Shown: in pieces, positions 13,114 through 20,345 of the stretch
Numbering within the stretch: the stretch's first letter is position 1
Layout: each line of letters begins with the position of its first letter
NCBI GenBank assembly: GCA_963717385.1
Contig: CAVQWE010000016.1
Location: 1-26,860 of the forward strand
Reading direction: 5' to 3'
Source of the DNA: Sva-07 sp963717385
Lineage (GTDB): Bacteria; Actinomycetota; Acidimicrobiia; Acidimicrobiales; Ilumatobacteraceae
DNA length: 26,860 bases
The notes under the pieces: model-generated
The model's input: only the letters and a program-made list of their open reading frames with translations
Databases searched by the model: none
Told to the model about the DNA's origin: nothing
Program-made: the position numbers and the translations under genes

Positions 13114-14908
13114 ATGAACGACGACCACGACACCACTCACGACCAGCACGATGCGGTCGACGAAACACCCCATGACGCGCCGTCGTCGAAGATGACGGCG
13201 CGGGACTCGAGCCGAGGAGGGCCCGAGACCGACTCGGAACGGGTTCGCCGACCTCGGTCTGCGCGACGAGTTGCTCGCGGCACTCGACGAACTCGGCTAC
13301 GAAGAGCCGACACCGATCCAGCGCGAAACCATCCCGCTGCTCCTCACCGGCCAGGATCTCCTCGGCCAGGCCGCGACCGGCACCGGCAAGACTGCGGCGT
13401 TCGCGCTGCCGGCGCTGCAGATGATCGACGCGTCACGACGCGTGCCGCAGGTGCTCGTGCTCGTTCCGACCCGCGAGCTCGCCGTGCAGGTGAGCGAGGC
13501 CATGTTCAAGTACGGCGCCAAGCTCGGCATCAAGGTGGTGCCGGTGTTCGGTGGTCAGCCGATCGGGCGGCAGCTCCAAGCACTCGACCGTGGCGCCCAC
13601 GTCGTCGTCGCCACACCCGGACGTGCGCTCGATCACATCGGACGCGGTTCACTCGCTCTCGACGCCATCCAGACGGTGATCCTCGACGAAGCCGACGAGA
13701 TGCTCGACATGGGCTTCACCGACGACATCGAGTCGATCCTCGAGAGCACGCCCGACGATCGCCAGACCGTCCTGTTCTCGGCCACCATGCCGAAGCGGAT
13801 CATCTCCATCGCCAAGCGATACCAGCGCAACCCGCAGCGCATCACGATCGGACGACCCGACGCCGAACCGGGAGTGAAGGCGCTCGTGCGCCAAGTGGTC
13901 TACGTGGTGCAGCGTCCGCACAAGCCGTCGGCGTTGGGCCGCATCCTCGACATCGAGGCACCCAAGTCGGCGTTGGTGTTCTGCCGCACCCGCACCGAGG
14001 TCGACCAGCTCACGGTGACCATGAACGGTCGTGGTTATCGCGCCGAGGCGCTCCACGGTGGCATGGACCAGGCCCAGCGCGACCGGGTGATGTCACGCCT
14101 GCGCGACGGCACGGCCGAACTGCTGGTGGCCACCGACGTCGCCGCCCGCGGACTCGACATCGACACGCTGACCCACGTCGTCAACTACGACGTGCCGTCT
14201 GCAGCCGAGAGCTACGTGCACCGGATCGGGCGCGTCGGGCGCGCCGGGCGTGAAGGTGTTGCCATCACGTTGGCCGAACCGCGTGAGCGGCGCGGCCTGG
14301 AGAACATCGAACGGCTGACGAAGCAGAAGTTCGAGATCTCCAAGGTGCCGACGGTGGCAGATCTGCGCGAACGCCAGATCGAGATGACCGTCAGCGCCAT
14401 CCGGGAGGCATTGACCTCTGTCGACCTCGAAGACTTCAACACGGTGCTCCATGCGATGGCAGGCGAGGACAGCGATCGCAACATAGCTCTGGCCGCCATC
14501 AAGCTCGTCCACGAGTCGCGGGGCGCCACGATCGACGAACTCGAAATCCCCGACGCGTCCGACCGCTTGCGCGGAAAGCCCAACGACGGCAAGAAGAAGT
14601 TCGACAAGAACAAGGGTCGCAACGCCGGTGAGAAGGATCGCGGCGGCAAGGGCCACAAGGGTGGCGGCGCCGGTACCGGTTTCGTCCACGTCAGCCTCGG
14701 CCGCAAGGCTGGTGTACGTCCGGGCGACCTCGTTGGTGCCATCGCCAACGAGACAGGACTGGTCGGGCGCGACATCGGCCCGATCCGCATTTCCGATGCC
14801 TTCTCGGTGGTCGGGGTGCCCGAGGCGTCCGTCGAGCACGTCATCGACACGATGCAATCGACCACGATGCGTGGCAAGCGCGCCCGGGTCCGCCGCTTCG
14901 TCGAGTGA
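13114..14908 (+). CDS. deaD: DEAD-box ATP-dependent RNA helicase with DbpA-type C-terminal domain; one frame break
   Basis: It unwinds structured RNA, in mRNA turnover or ribosome assembly. ATG 13114 follows AGGAG by 6 nt and begins a His/Asp-rich tail (MNDDHDTTHDQHD). The helicase core is in the next frame from about 13244 (FADLGLRDELLAALDELGY, the Q-motif region). Deleting one G of GGG 13241-13243 joins them, and no better start than TTG 13271 exists in the core frame. TTG 13271 would cut off the conserved Phe upstream of the Q motif. Core motifs: TPIQRE, ATGTGKTAAF, PTRELAVQV, ILDEADEML, FSAT, VFCRTRTEVDQL, VATDVAARGLDI, HRIGRVGRAGR. A Lys/Gly-rich linker (about residues 490-520) leads to a DbpA RNA-binding domain (FVHVSLGRKAGVRPGDLVG) ending in RVRRFVE. 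Length after repair is about 597 residues. DeaD/CsdA-like; the exact role is unknown. Confidence 0.9.
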
Positions 14909-14932
14909 GCTCGCAACTCATTCGATTCCGGC

Positions 14933-14957
14933 GTTTCCCCAGGCATCGATCGGGAAT
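14933..14957 (+). promoter_or_regulatory. SigB/SigF-type promoter of the LuxR-family regulator
   Basis: GTTT (14933-14936), 15-nt spacer, GGGAAT (14952-14957), then exactly 9 nt to GTG 14967. One mismatch in the -10 element; the geometry matches the other sites. Confidence 0.6.
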
Positions 14958-14966
14958 GATCTGGCA

Positions 14967-15611
14967 GTGACCTCTGCCGGATCTCGTCCAACTTCGACCG
15001 AAGCCGGCGCGCCGATTCGAGTCGCTCTGGTGAACGACTACCAGATCATCGTCGAAGGGCTCCGTGAGATGCTGCGCCCGTTCGACGATCGGGTCGTGAT
15101 CGTGGAAACGGTTGCGGGTGGCACCCCGGACGGCCGGTCGGACATCGCGCTCTTCGACACGTTCGCCGGGCGCAGACATGCACTCGAACGCGTCAGGGAG
15201 ATGCTCGCCGACGGCGACATCGGCAAGGTCGTGCTCTACACCTGGGATGCACCGACAGCATTTCTCAACGACATCACACTGCTGCGCATCGACGGCGTCA
15301 TCATGAAGTCGGAGACCGGTGAGCGGCTCGTCGACGCCTTGGAGCGTGTGCACCGGGGCGAACCGCTCGGACTCGATCCGACTCGTGACGAGCTTGCGCC
15401 GATGGTGTTGACCGAACGCGAGCGCGAGGTCCTTGCTCTGATCGCACGGGGATCATCCAATCGAGAGATCGCCGGAGAGCTGTACCTGTCGGTCGACACC
15501 GTGAAGACGCACGTTCGCAATCTCTTTCGCAAACTCGACGTGCCGAACCGAACTCGAGCGGCGCTCGCGGCCGATCAGTTCGGACTCGCAGCCCCTCCTG
15601 CGCGGGTCTGA
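14967..15611 (+). CDS. NarL/FixJ-type response regulator, LuxR-family
   Basis: A protein of 214 residues from GTG 14967, chosen because a SigF-type promoter ends 9 nt before it. An N-terminal receiver-like domain (residues 17-135) starts VALVNDYQIIVEGL, has a candidate phospho-acceptor Asp64 in IALFDTF and the conserved Lys in GVIMKSETG. The usual acidic pair at the end of the first strand is reduced to Asn-Asp. A LuxR helix-turn-helix follows (LTEREREVLALIARGSSNRE, SVDTVKTHVRNLFRKL). No histidine kinase is adjacent, so it may respond to an unlinked kinase or work without phosphorylation. Its last 37 bp overlap the convergent membrane-protein gene. It probably controls a sub-branch of the stress response, but the targets are unknown. 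Confidence 0.85.
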   Translation: MTSAGSRPTSTEAGAPIRVALVNDYQIIVEGLREMLRPFDDRVVIVETVAGGTPDGRSDIALFDTFAGRRHALERVREMLADGDIGKVVLYTWDAPTAFLNDITLLRIDGVIMKSETGERLVDALERVHRGEPLGLDPTRDELAPMVLTEREREVLALIARGSSNREIAGELYLSVDTVKTHVRNLFRKLDVPNRTRAALAADQFGLAAPPARV

Positions 15612-15916
15612 TCCTCCAACGAGGCCCCGGAAACCGTCGTGTTCGTGGTCCGGCGACGGATGAAGAACAGACCAGTGGCCAGCAGCGTCGCGAGCCCTGC
15701 CGCAACAGCGATCTGGGTCATTCGATTCGAGCGGCGGGTGTACTCCACTGCGGTCACCACCTGGTCGACAACCTGCCCGGCCGCCGCGGCAGCGGTGGTG
15801 GCGACGTCGGCCGTGGCGAGGTCGGCCACGATGCCGGCGACGCGATCCACGTCGATGCGGTCGATGACCGTGCTCGCACCGTCGATTCCGGTCGACACCG
15901 TGTCGAGGGCGCTCAT
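15575..15916 (-). CDS. Small single-pass membrane protein, unknown function
   Basis: A protein of 113 residues. The first 60 are Ala/Val/Asp-rich and predicted helical (GIVADLATADVATTAAAAAG). Then comes YTRRSNR and one membrane segment (QIAVAAGLATLLATGLFFI, about residues 69-87) followed by RRR, so the C-terminal tail is probably cytoplasmic. It starts at ATG 15916, overlapping the stop of the preceding gene (ATGA), so it is the second gene of the operon driven by the promoter at 16492-16517. I recognise no family. The composition recalls small envelope proteins of stress regulons. Confidence 0.65.
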   Translation of the reverse strand: MSALDTVSTGIDGASTVIDRIDVDRVAGIVADLATADVATTAAAAAGQVVDQVVTAVEYTRRSNRMTQIAVAAGLATLLATGLFFIRRRTTNTTVSGASLEDQTRAGGAASPN

Positions 15917-16482
15917 CGATCTGCTCCACCGAACTCGGCGATCACGATGGGACCATCCTCGGGAACCGACAGCACCACCGGCGGGTGCTCGAGGCTGAGC
16001 TCGGCGATCCGCTGCACCATCGTCGGTGCGGTCTTGCCGGGCTGCAAGCGATCCATCATCTTCGGTTCATCGAGCTGCTCGGGCAGCAGTACCGCATCGA
16101 TCTCGACCGCTTGCAGCAAGTCGAGCATCGCCGTGAGCGCAGGCACCGTGGCGAGCCACGCCGACGCGGTCACGCCTGCCTCCTCGAATTCTCGCAACTG
16201 GCGCACCAGATGCTCCCGATCGCCGCCGGCCAGACCGTCGGCAGTCACCGGCCCGGTCGGGTGCGGGTGGTCCGTCCATCGTTCGTTCGAACGGTCGTAC
16301 AGCACCACCTCGAAACCATTGGAGCGTGCAAGCCCGAGCGCCACTTGCCGAACTCTGGCGAGCGCTTCGTCGTCTTCGTCGGTGGCGATTGCGACGCGGC
16401 GCAGCGGTCCGACCGACTCGGGAAGCGCGGCTGTTGGTTCGTGTGACAACGTCGGTGTGGCATCGTTCTGTGTCGTGGTCAT
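15913..16482 (-). CDS. Conserved hypothetical protein, universal-stress-protein-like fold possible
   Basis: A protein of 189 residues from ATG 16482, chosen over an upstream in-frame TTG because a SigF-type promoter ends 9 nt before the ATG. After a polar N-terminal tail of about 30 residues, RRVAIATDEDDEALARVRQV looks like the first strand and helix of a Usp/Rossmann-like alpha/beta domain. FEVVLYDRS is a second strand, VEIDAVLLPEQ a third and HPPVVLSVPEDG a fourth. The glycine-rich ATP loop of true UspA is not visible. No family is assigned with certainty. It forms a two-gene operon with the small membrane protein (4-bp overlap), and its divergent neighbour is the phospholipase D gene. The promoter points to a general-stress role. 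Confidence 0.7.
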   Translation of the reverse strand: MTTTQNDATPTLSHEPTAALPESVGPLRRVAIATDEDDEALARVRQVALGLARSNGFEVVLYDRSNERWTDHPHPTGPVTADGLAGGDREHLVRQLREFEEAGVTASAWLATVPALTAMLDLLQAVEIDAVLLPEQLDEPKMMDRLQPGKTAPTMVQRIAELSLEHPPVVLSVPEDGPIVIAEFGGADR

Positions 16483-16491
16483 GGCAAGGGG

Positions 16492-16517
16492 GTGCCCGAA
16501 GTGACGCCGTTCCAAAC
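16492..16517 (-). promoter_or_regulatory. SigB/SigF-type promoter of the Usp-like gene
   Basis: Coding-strand reading: GTTT (16517-16514), 16-nt spacer, GGGCAC (16497-16492), 9 nt to ATG 16482. One mismatch in the -10 element. It is head-to-head with the promoter at 16544-16568. Confidence 0.55.
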
Positions 16518-16543
16518 AATCGCTGTCTGCCCGAGGCGACGCG

Positions 16544-16568
16544 GTTTGTTCTCACCCGAATGGGGTAC
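16544..16568 (+). promoter_or_regulatory. SigB/SigF-type promoter of the mini-ORF/phospholipase D operon
   Basis: GTTT (16544-16547), 15-nt spacer, GGGTAC (16563-16568), then 10 nt to ATG 16579. A perfect core match. It overlaps the in-frame ATG 16560 of the downstream enzyme, which therefore cannot be the start on this transcript. Confidence 0.7.
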
Positions 16569-16578
16569 GGGCCCCGTC

Positions 16579-16632
16579 ATGAAGCCGTGCCGCGCCTGCG
16601 TACCCATTCGACGACGAATCGGCTCGGCGTGA
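16579..16632 (+). CDS. Leaderless mini-ORF (17 codons), translationally coupled to phospholipase D gene
   Basis: ATG 16579 lies 10 nt after a GGGTAC -10 element, the spacing of the other leaderless genes here. It encodes MKPCRACVPIRRRIGSA and stops at TGA 16630-16632, which overlaps GTG 16629 of the enzyme frame as GTGA. The peptide is basic with two Cys and resembles no family I know. It may only bring ribosomes to the enzyme start, or be a regulatory leader peptide. The alternative is a further sequence error that would join it to the enzyme frame, but a stop/start overlap argues against this. Confidence 0.45.
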   Translation: MKPCRACVPIRRRIGSA

Positions 16633-17801
16633 ACGCCGATCAGGCGCTCGCCGCTCAGGCCTGGCGGCGCCGTCTCGAATCGATCATGGGGACTCCGGCG
16701 ACCGAAGGCAATCTCGTGCAGGTCCTTCGCAACGGTGTCGAGATCTTCCCCTCGATGCTCGACGCAATCGACGCGTCGCAGACGACCGTCGATCTCGTCA
16801 CGTTCGTCTACTGGCAGGGCGAGATCGCTGAACGTTTCGCTTCGACATTGGCTCGGGCAGCACAGCGCGGATGTCGAGTACGCGTACTGCTCGATGCGGT
16901 GGGTGCCCGAAAGGTCCGCGACGAACTCGTCGAGGAGATGGAGCAGGCGGGCTGCGATGTGCGATGGTTCCGCCCCGTCGACGACACCGAGCTCGGGTCT
17001 GCCAACCATCGCACACATCGAAAGCTGCTGATCTGCGATTCTGCGGTCGGGTTCACCGGCGGTGTCGGAATCGCCGACGAATGGGACGGCGACGCCCGGA
17101 ACGAGAACGAGTGGCGCGACACGCACCTGCGCATCGAGGGTCCCGCTGTGGCCGGGCTCCAGGCCGGCTTCATCGACAACTGGGCCGACGAGTGCGACGA
17201 CGGATTCGACCCCAGCGTCGAGCACCCCGTCTCGGAGCGACAGCCTGGGCCGACGACCATGTCGGTGATCCGCGGTTCCGCCGAGACCGGTGCCAGCGAG
17301 ATGTGGCGGCTGATGCTGACGCTGATCACCTGCGCCGAGCAACGCATCACGCTGGCGACGGCGTACTTCAATCCGGACGATCGGTTGATGAGGGCTCTCC
17401 GGGACGCAGTTGCCCGTGGAGTGGCCGTCACCGTGCTCGTGCCCGGCGAACACGCCGACAAGCGGTTCGTCAGGTTCGCCGGTGAGGCCACCTACTCCGC
17501 GCTTCTCGACGCAGGGGTCGACGTCCGTGCGTATTCGATCTCGATGATGCACGCCAAGGTGATGACCGTCGACGGGGTGGTGGCGACAGTGGGTTCGGCC
17601 AACTTCAACCGTCGCTCGACCCAGTTCGACGAGGAAGCGAACGTCATCCTGTTCGACCCGGGCCTGGTCGACATCCTCGATACCCACCTCGATGACGACC
17701 TGCGCTCGTCGGAGCTGATCGACCCAGCCGACTGGGCTGAACGAGGACTGCTCCAGCGAGCCGGCGAGCGGCTGTCGGATGTGGCGAGCCGATGGCTCTG
17801 A
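16629..17801 (+). CDS. Phospholipase D family protein (cardiolipin synthase-like)
   Basis: A protein of 390 residues from GTG 16629. The upstream in-frame ATG 16560 is rejected because a promoter covers it; GTG 16587 remains possible. It carries two HKD motifs: THRKLLICD with the His at residue 130 and MMHAKVMTVDGVVATVGSAN with the His at residue 308, each followed by the Gly-rich/Asn element (GFTGGVGIADEW; GSANFNRRS). The N-terminal part (VQVLRNGVEIFPSMLDAI, VDLVTFVYWQGEIAERFA) matches cardiolipin synthase-like PLD proteins. No transmembrane segments are visible, unlike classical Cls, so it is a soluble or peripheral ClsB-type enzyme acting on membrane phospholipids. Its 3' end overlaps the DUF2254 gene by 10 bp, suggesting a joint membrane-stress role. 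Confidence 0.88.
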   Translation: MNADQALAAQAWRRRLESIMGTPATEGNLVQVLRNGVEIFPSMLDAIDASQTTVDLVTFVYWQGEIAERFASTLARAAQRGCRVRVLLDAVGARKVRDELVEEMEQAGCDVRWFRPVDDTELGSANHRTHRKLLICDSAVGFTGGVGIADEWDGDARNENEWRDTHLRIEGPAVAGLQAGFIDNWADECDDGFDPSVEHPVSERQPGPTTMSVIRGSAETGASEMWRLMLTLITCAEQRITLATAYFNPDDRLMRALRDAVARGVAVTVLVPGEHADKRFVRFAGEATYSALLDAGVDVRAYSISMMHAKVMTVDGVVATVGSANFNRRSTQFDEEANVILFDPGLVDILDTHLDDDLRSSELIDPADWAERGLLQRAGERLSDVASRWL

Positions 17802-19165
17802 GCGAGCACTCGACGCTGGTTCGCACCTTGAGTGGGAAACTGGGCTTGGTCCGGTTGCGGCAGATCGCCGATCGGGTCCGCCACCGGTTGTCGTTCATTC
17901 CGATGCTGTACGTGGTGGCGGCAATCGTGCTCGTCCAAGTCCTGCTCGTCGTCGACCGAGCACTCAACGATCAACAGATTCCCACGTGGCTCGAGACCAC
18001 GGTCGACAGCGCACGATCGGTCTTCTCCGCAATGGCAGGCGGTCTCATCACGTCGATCACTCTGCTGTTGTCGATGATGTTGGTGGCGGTGCAGTTGGCC
18101 AGCTCGCAGTTCTCGCCGCGAACGTTGCGCGACTGGCTGGGGAATCGCAAGTTGCAACATGCCCTGGGCATCGTGCTGGGCACGACGGTCTTCTGCCTCC
18201 TCGCCCTGCGATCGACTCGCGACGTCGGAGATGACGACACCGCCCCGATCGTTCCGCACATCACCGTGCTGGTCGCGGTGGCACTCGGGGTGATCTCACT
18301 GGTCGCGGTCGTGCGTTCCGTCGATCACCTCACCCAGAGCGTCAGGGTCGGCTCCGTCGCCGACCGGGTCGCCGCTGAGACGATCGGTGTCGTCTCCCGC
18401 AACGACGCGATCCCGGCGGGGCAGCTACCCGAGTACGTTCCGAGTTCCGAAGCGACGAACTCGCCCGACATCCCGTCGAATGCCGTGGCCGTCGAGACCA
18501 TGAAGGCCGGATGGCTCCAACAGATCGACGAGCGCATGATTCTCGCCGCACTGCCCGATGGCGCAACAGGGTTCGTCCCGGTCAGCATCGGAGGCTTCGT
18601 GCCAGCGGGTTCGCCGCTGATCTGGGTCGATGCGTCGTCGCCGCTCGACGATGGGTGCCGCGACGAGTTGCTCGGGGCGTTCGCGGTGGGCGACAGCCGA
18701 ACGATGCAGCAGGACGTGGAATTCGGTCTGGTGCAGCTGACCGACATCGCCGTGCGGGCATTGTCGCCGGGCGTCAACGATCCAACGACGGCAACCGACG
18801 TGATCGTGCACATCGGCAATGTGCTGCTCGCCATCTGGGAACGGCCGGCGCCTCCCGGCCGGTTCGACAGTGATGGACGATCCGTGGTCGTGGTGAGGCC
18901 GACCCACGCGGCCTACCTTGCCCGCTCGATCGGACCGATCCGCCGGTACGGAGCGGAAGACCCCGAGGTGATGTCGTCGATCATCAACACGCTCGGCGTC
19001 GTGAGATCCGAAGTGGTGCGACGCAACCTTCCCGGCCCGGTGGCCCCGATCGACCAGGCGGTCGAAGCCACGTTCGAAACTGCTTCGACAAGCCGTTGGA
19101 GTGCTGACGAGTGCGAACGCTTCGAGGCGTTGGGGAGATCGCTGCGGTCCACGCAGGCGCGCTGA
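17792..19165 (+). CDS. DUF2254 predicted integral membrane protein
   Basis: A protein of 457 residues starting at ATG 17792, inside the end of the phospholipase D gene. Four membrane segments lie in the first 180 residues: FIPMLYVVAAIVLVQVLLVV (about 37-56), GGLITSITLLLSMMLVAVQL (about 83-102), LGIVLGTTVFCLLAL (about 125-140) and ITVLVAVALGVISLVAVV (about 155-172). The family signature LASSQFSPRTLRDW follows the second segment. The remaining 280 residues are soluble and contain ALSPGVNDPTTATDVIVHIG, also typical of DUF2254 (PF10011). The biochemical function of the family is unknown. Co-transcription with a phospholipid-modifying enzyme suggests work at the membrane under stress. It ends immediately next to the stop of the convergent STAS gene. 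Confidence 0.88.
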   Translation: MALSEHSTLVRTLSGKLGLVRLRQIADRVRHRLSFIPMLYVVAAIVLVQVLLVVDRALNDQQIPTWLETTVDSARSVFSAMAGGLITSITLLLSMMLVAVQLASSQFSPRTLRDWLGNRKLQHALGIVLGTTVFCLLALRSTRDVGDDDTAPIVPHITVLVAVALGVISLVAVVRSVDHLTQSVRVGSVADRVAAETIGVVSRNDAIPAGQLPEYVPSSEATNSPDIPSNAVAVETMKAGWLQQIDERMILAALPDGATGFVPVSIGGFVPAGSPLIWVDASSPLDDGCRDELLGAFAVGDSRTMQQDVEFGLVQLTDIAVRALSPGVNDPTTATDVIVHIGNVLLAIWERPAPPGRFDSDGRSVVVVRPTHAAYLARSIGPIRRYGAEDPEVMSSIINTLGVVRSEVVRRNLPGPVAPIDQAVEATFETASTSRWSADECERFEALGRSLRSTQAR

Positions 19166-19480
19166 TCAGCTCGTGACGGTGAAGTGATCGTCGAGACCGG
19201 CAACCTCGAGCAACCGCACCACTGACGCGCTCGGCGACTGGAGCACCAAACCGTGTGGTGCGCGCTGGGTGCGCTGGTGTACGTCGATCAGCACACGCAA
19301 TCCGCTCGAATCCATGAACGTCACCGCCGCCAGGTCGACGACGATGTCGTCATCAACGGCAGTGCAGTCATGCAGCCGGCCGGCGAGCTCCGGCGCCGAG
19401 TGGGCGTCGATCTCGCCGCTGACGACGATCGAACATGGTCCCCGATCGGTGATCACCAGTCGATTCGGCGAAGCGGTCAT
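19166..19480 (-). CDS. STAS-domain anti-sigma factor antagonist (RsbV/SpoIIAA type)
   Basis: A protein of 104 residues from ATG 19480; the long upstream open frame has no family similarity, and a SigF-type promoter ends 9 nt before this ATG. A single STAS domain: GPCSIVVSGEIDAHSAPELA, then DDDIVVDLAAVTFMDSSGLR with the phosphorylatable Ser in the DSSG motif, then VVRLLEVAGLDDHF. In partner switching, the unphosphorylated antagonist captures an RsbW-type kinase and frees the sigma factor; the kinase phosphorylates the DSSG serine and a PP2C phosphatase restores it. Candidate partners are the two anti-sigma proteins and the PP2C protein encoded within 6 kb. Confidence 0.92.
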   Translation of the reverse strand: MTASPNRLVITDRGPCSIVVSGEIDAHSAPELAGRLHDCTAVDDDIVVDLAAVTFMDSSGLRVLIDVHQRTQRAPHGLVLQSPSASVVRLLEVAGLDDHFTVTS

Positions 19481-19489
19481 CCGGGAAAT

Positions 19490-19514
19490 GTACCTCTCTG
19501 AGCGTGACAACAAC
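19490..19514 (-). promoter_or_regulatory. SigB/SigF-type promoter (weaker) of the STAS gene
   Basis: Coding-strand reading: GTTG (19514-19511), 15-nt spacer, AGGTAC (19495-19490), 9 nt to ATG 19480. Two mismatches to the best pattern, but the start-codon distance is the same. A strong hairpin lies just upstream of the -35 element. Confidence 0.45.
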
Positions 19515-19517
19515 TCA

Positions 19518-19559
19518 GAGGGCGTGCACATCACCCGATCGGGTGATGAGCACGCCCTC
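19518..19559 (-). terminator. Long near-perfect hairpin, probable dps terminator
   Basis: A 42-bp palindrome with 20 of 21 possible pairs. The outer arms GAGGGCGTGC and GCACGCCCTC enclose CATCACCCGATCGGGTGATG, itself a perfect palindrome; the one mismatch is A/A (19528/19549). It starts 32 nt after the dps stop and insulates dps from the STAS gene. A clear T run is missing, so termination may be of the I-shaped or Rho-aided kind. The very tight loop could also suggest a protein-binding site. Confidence 0.65.
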
Positions 19560-19590
19560 GGGTGTCCACCGGTGTTGCGGTGGGTGCGGG

Positions 19591-20166
19591 TCAGCTCTTG
19601 TCGTAGGTGGTTCGATGTACGACGTCGCCGGTGGCGTCCTTCAAGTGCGCCCTCACGAACCATTGGAATTGCTCGAGATCTCGCAGATGGCCGATCACCA
19701 GGTCTTCAGACACGGGATCGAGTCGTCCGATCTCCTCGAGCGCCACCCGATGGTCGCCGATCACACCCGAGTACACGTTGTCGAGGGCGACCAGGTGTTG
19801 CACGGTCGGTGCACGACCGAGGTCGTAGTCGGACCAGCTGCGCCGTTCGGTGATCGCCCCAGGGGTCCCCAGCGGTACTCCGCCGAGGGTGGCGATGCGT
19901 TCGGCGATCTCGTCGGATTGGAGTCTGACTGCGTCGACCTGCGGGTCCAGCATCTCGTGGATGGCAATGAAGTTCATGCCCACCACATTCCAGTGAACGT
20001 GCTTGAGGGTGAGCTGCAGATCCAACGTGGCGACGAGGCGCTCCTGGAGCGCTGCGATCACAGCGACCGTTGCGTCGCTCGACATTCCGGCAACCGTGGT
20101 CTTCGGGCCCTGCGTCGTCGCAGCGGTGGATGCAGTTTCGGTGCGGTCGATGGTGGAGTTGCTCAT
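19591..20166 (-). CDS. dps: Dps-family ferritin-like DNA-protection protein
   Basis: A protein of 191 residues from ATG 20166. After a Ser/Thr-rich N-terminal tail of about 30 residues (a possible DNA-binding tail) comes the Dps four-helix bundle. The ferroxidase-site residues are in LTLKHVHWNVVGMNFIAIHE and, 12 or more residues later, LDPQVDAVRLQSDEIAERIA, the His/Asp/Glu pattern of the inter-subunit iron site. A late helix (EDLVIGHLRDLEQFQWFVRA) completes the fold. Dps dodecamers oxidise Fe(II) with hydrogen peroxide and shield DNA in starvation and oxidative stress. The gene is controlled by a perfect-core SigF-type promoter and followed by a strong hairpin. Confidence 0.93.
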   Translation of the reverse strand: MSNSTIDRTETASTAATTQGPKTTVAGMSSDATVAVIAALQERLVATLDLQLTLKHVHWNVVGMNFIAIHEMLDPQVDAVRLQSDEIAERIATLGGVPLGTPGAITERRSWSDYDLGRAPTVQHLVALDNVYSGVIGDHRVALEEIGRLDPVSEDLVIGHLRDLEQFQWFVRAHLKDATGDVVHRTTYDKS

Positions 20167-20176
20167 GCCGTCCGCA

Positions 20177-20202
20177 GTACCCGGGATCGCCGCACGTCAA
20201 AC
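20177..20202 (-). promoter_or_regulatory. SigB/SigF-type promoter of dps
   Basis: Coding-strand reading: GTTT (20202-20199), 16-nt spacer, GGGTAC (20182-20177), 10 nt to ATG 20166. A perfect core match. The -35 element lies 12 bp from that of the divergent promoter 20215-20240. Confidence 0.75.
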
Positions 20203-20214
20203 CCGGAAGGCCCC

Positions 20215-20240
20215 GTTTCGAACCAGTCCACTCTGGGTAT
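20215..20240 (+). promoter_or_regulatory. SigB/SigF-type promoter of the mini-ORF/oxidoreductase operon
   Basis: GTTT (20215-20218), 16-nt spacer, GGGTAT (20235-20240), 9 nt to ATG 20250. A perfect match to the Bacillus SigB -10 sequence. Confidence 0.75.
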
Positions 20241-20249
20241 CGGCCGACC

Positions 20250-20345
20250 ATGAGCGTTCACGACAACACCAGGACCTCCTCCGAACAGCAGGCCGAGGAG
20301 TTGACTCATCGCTCCGGCGGGCCGACCTCGATCGACCAGACGTGA
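20250..20345 (+). CDS. Leaderless mini-ORF (31 residues), translationally coupled to oxidoreductase gene
   Basis: ATG 20250 sits 9 nt after a GGGTAT -10 element. The product is polar and probably disordered (MSVHDNTRTSSEQQAEEL at the start), without a membrane segment or known motif. Its stop TGA 20343-20345 overlaps the GTG start of the oxidoreductase (GTGA). The layout copies that of the mini-ORF before the phospholipase D gene. It may be a real small protein, a coupling device, or both; I cannot assign a function. Confidence 0.5.
   Translation: MSVHDNTRTSSEQQAEELTHRSGGPTSIDQT

Noticed and set aside
13271..13273. TTG as the helicase start, avoiding the frame break
   Set aside because: It would cut off the conserved Phe region before the Q motif, and a good ribosome site with ATG exists at 13114 in the neighbouring frame.
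16560..16562. In-frame ATG as the phospholipase D start
   Set aside because: It lies between the -35 and -10 elements of a good SigF-type promoter, so it would not be on that transcript. It remains possible only if another promoter exists upstream.
16479..17687. Minus-strand open frame of 402 codons opposite the phospholipase D gene
   Set aside because: The plus strand holds both HKD motifs; the antisense translation has no recognisable feature.
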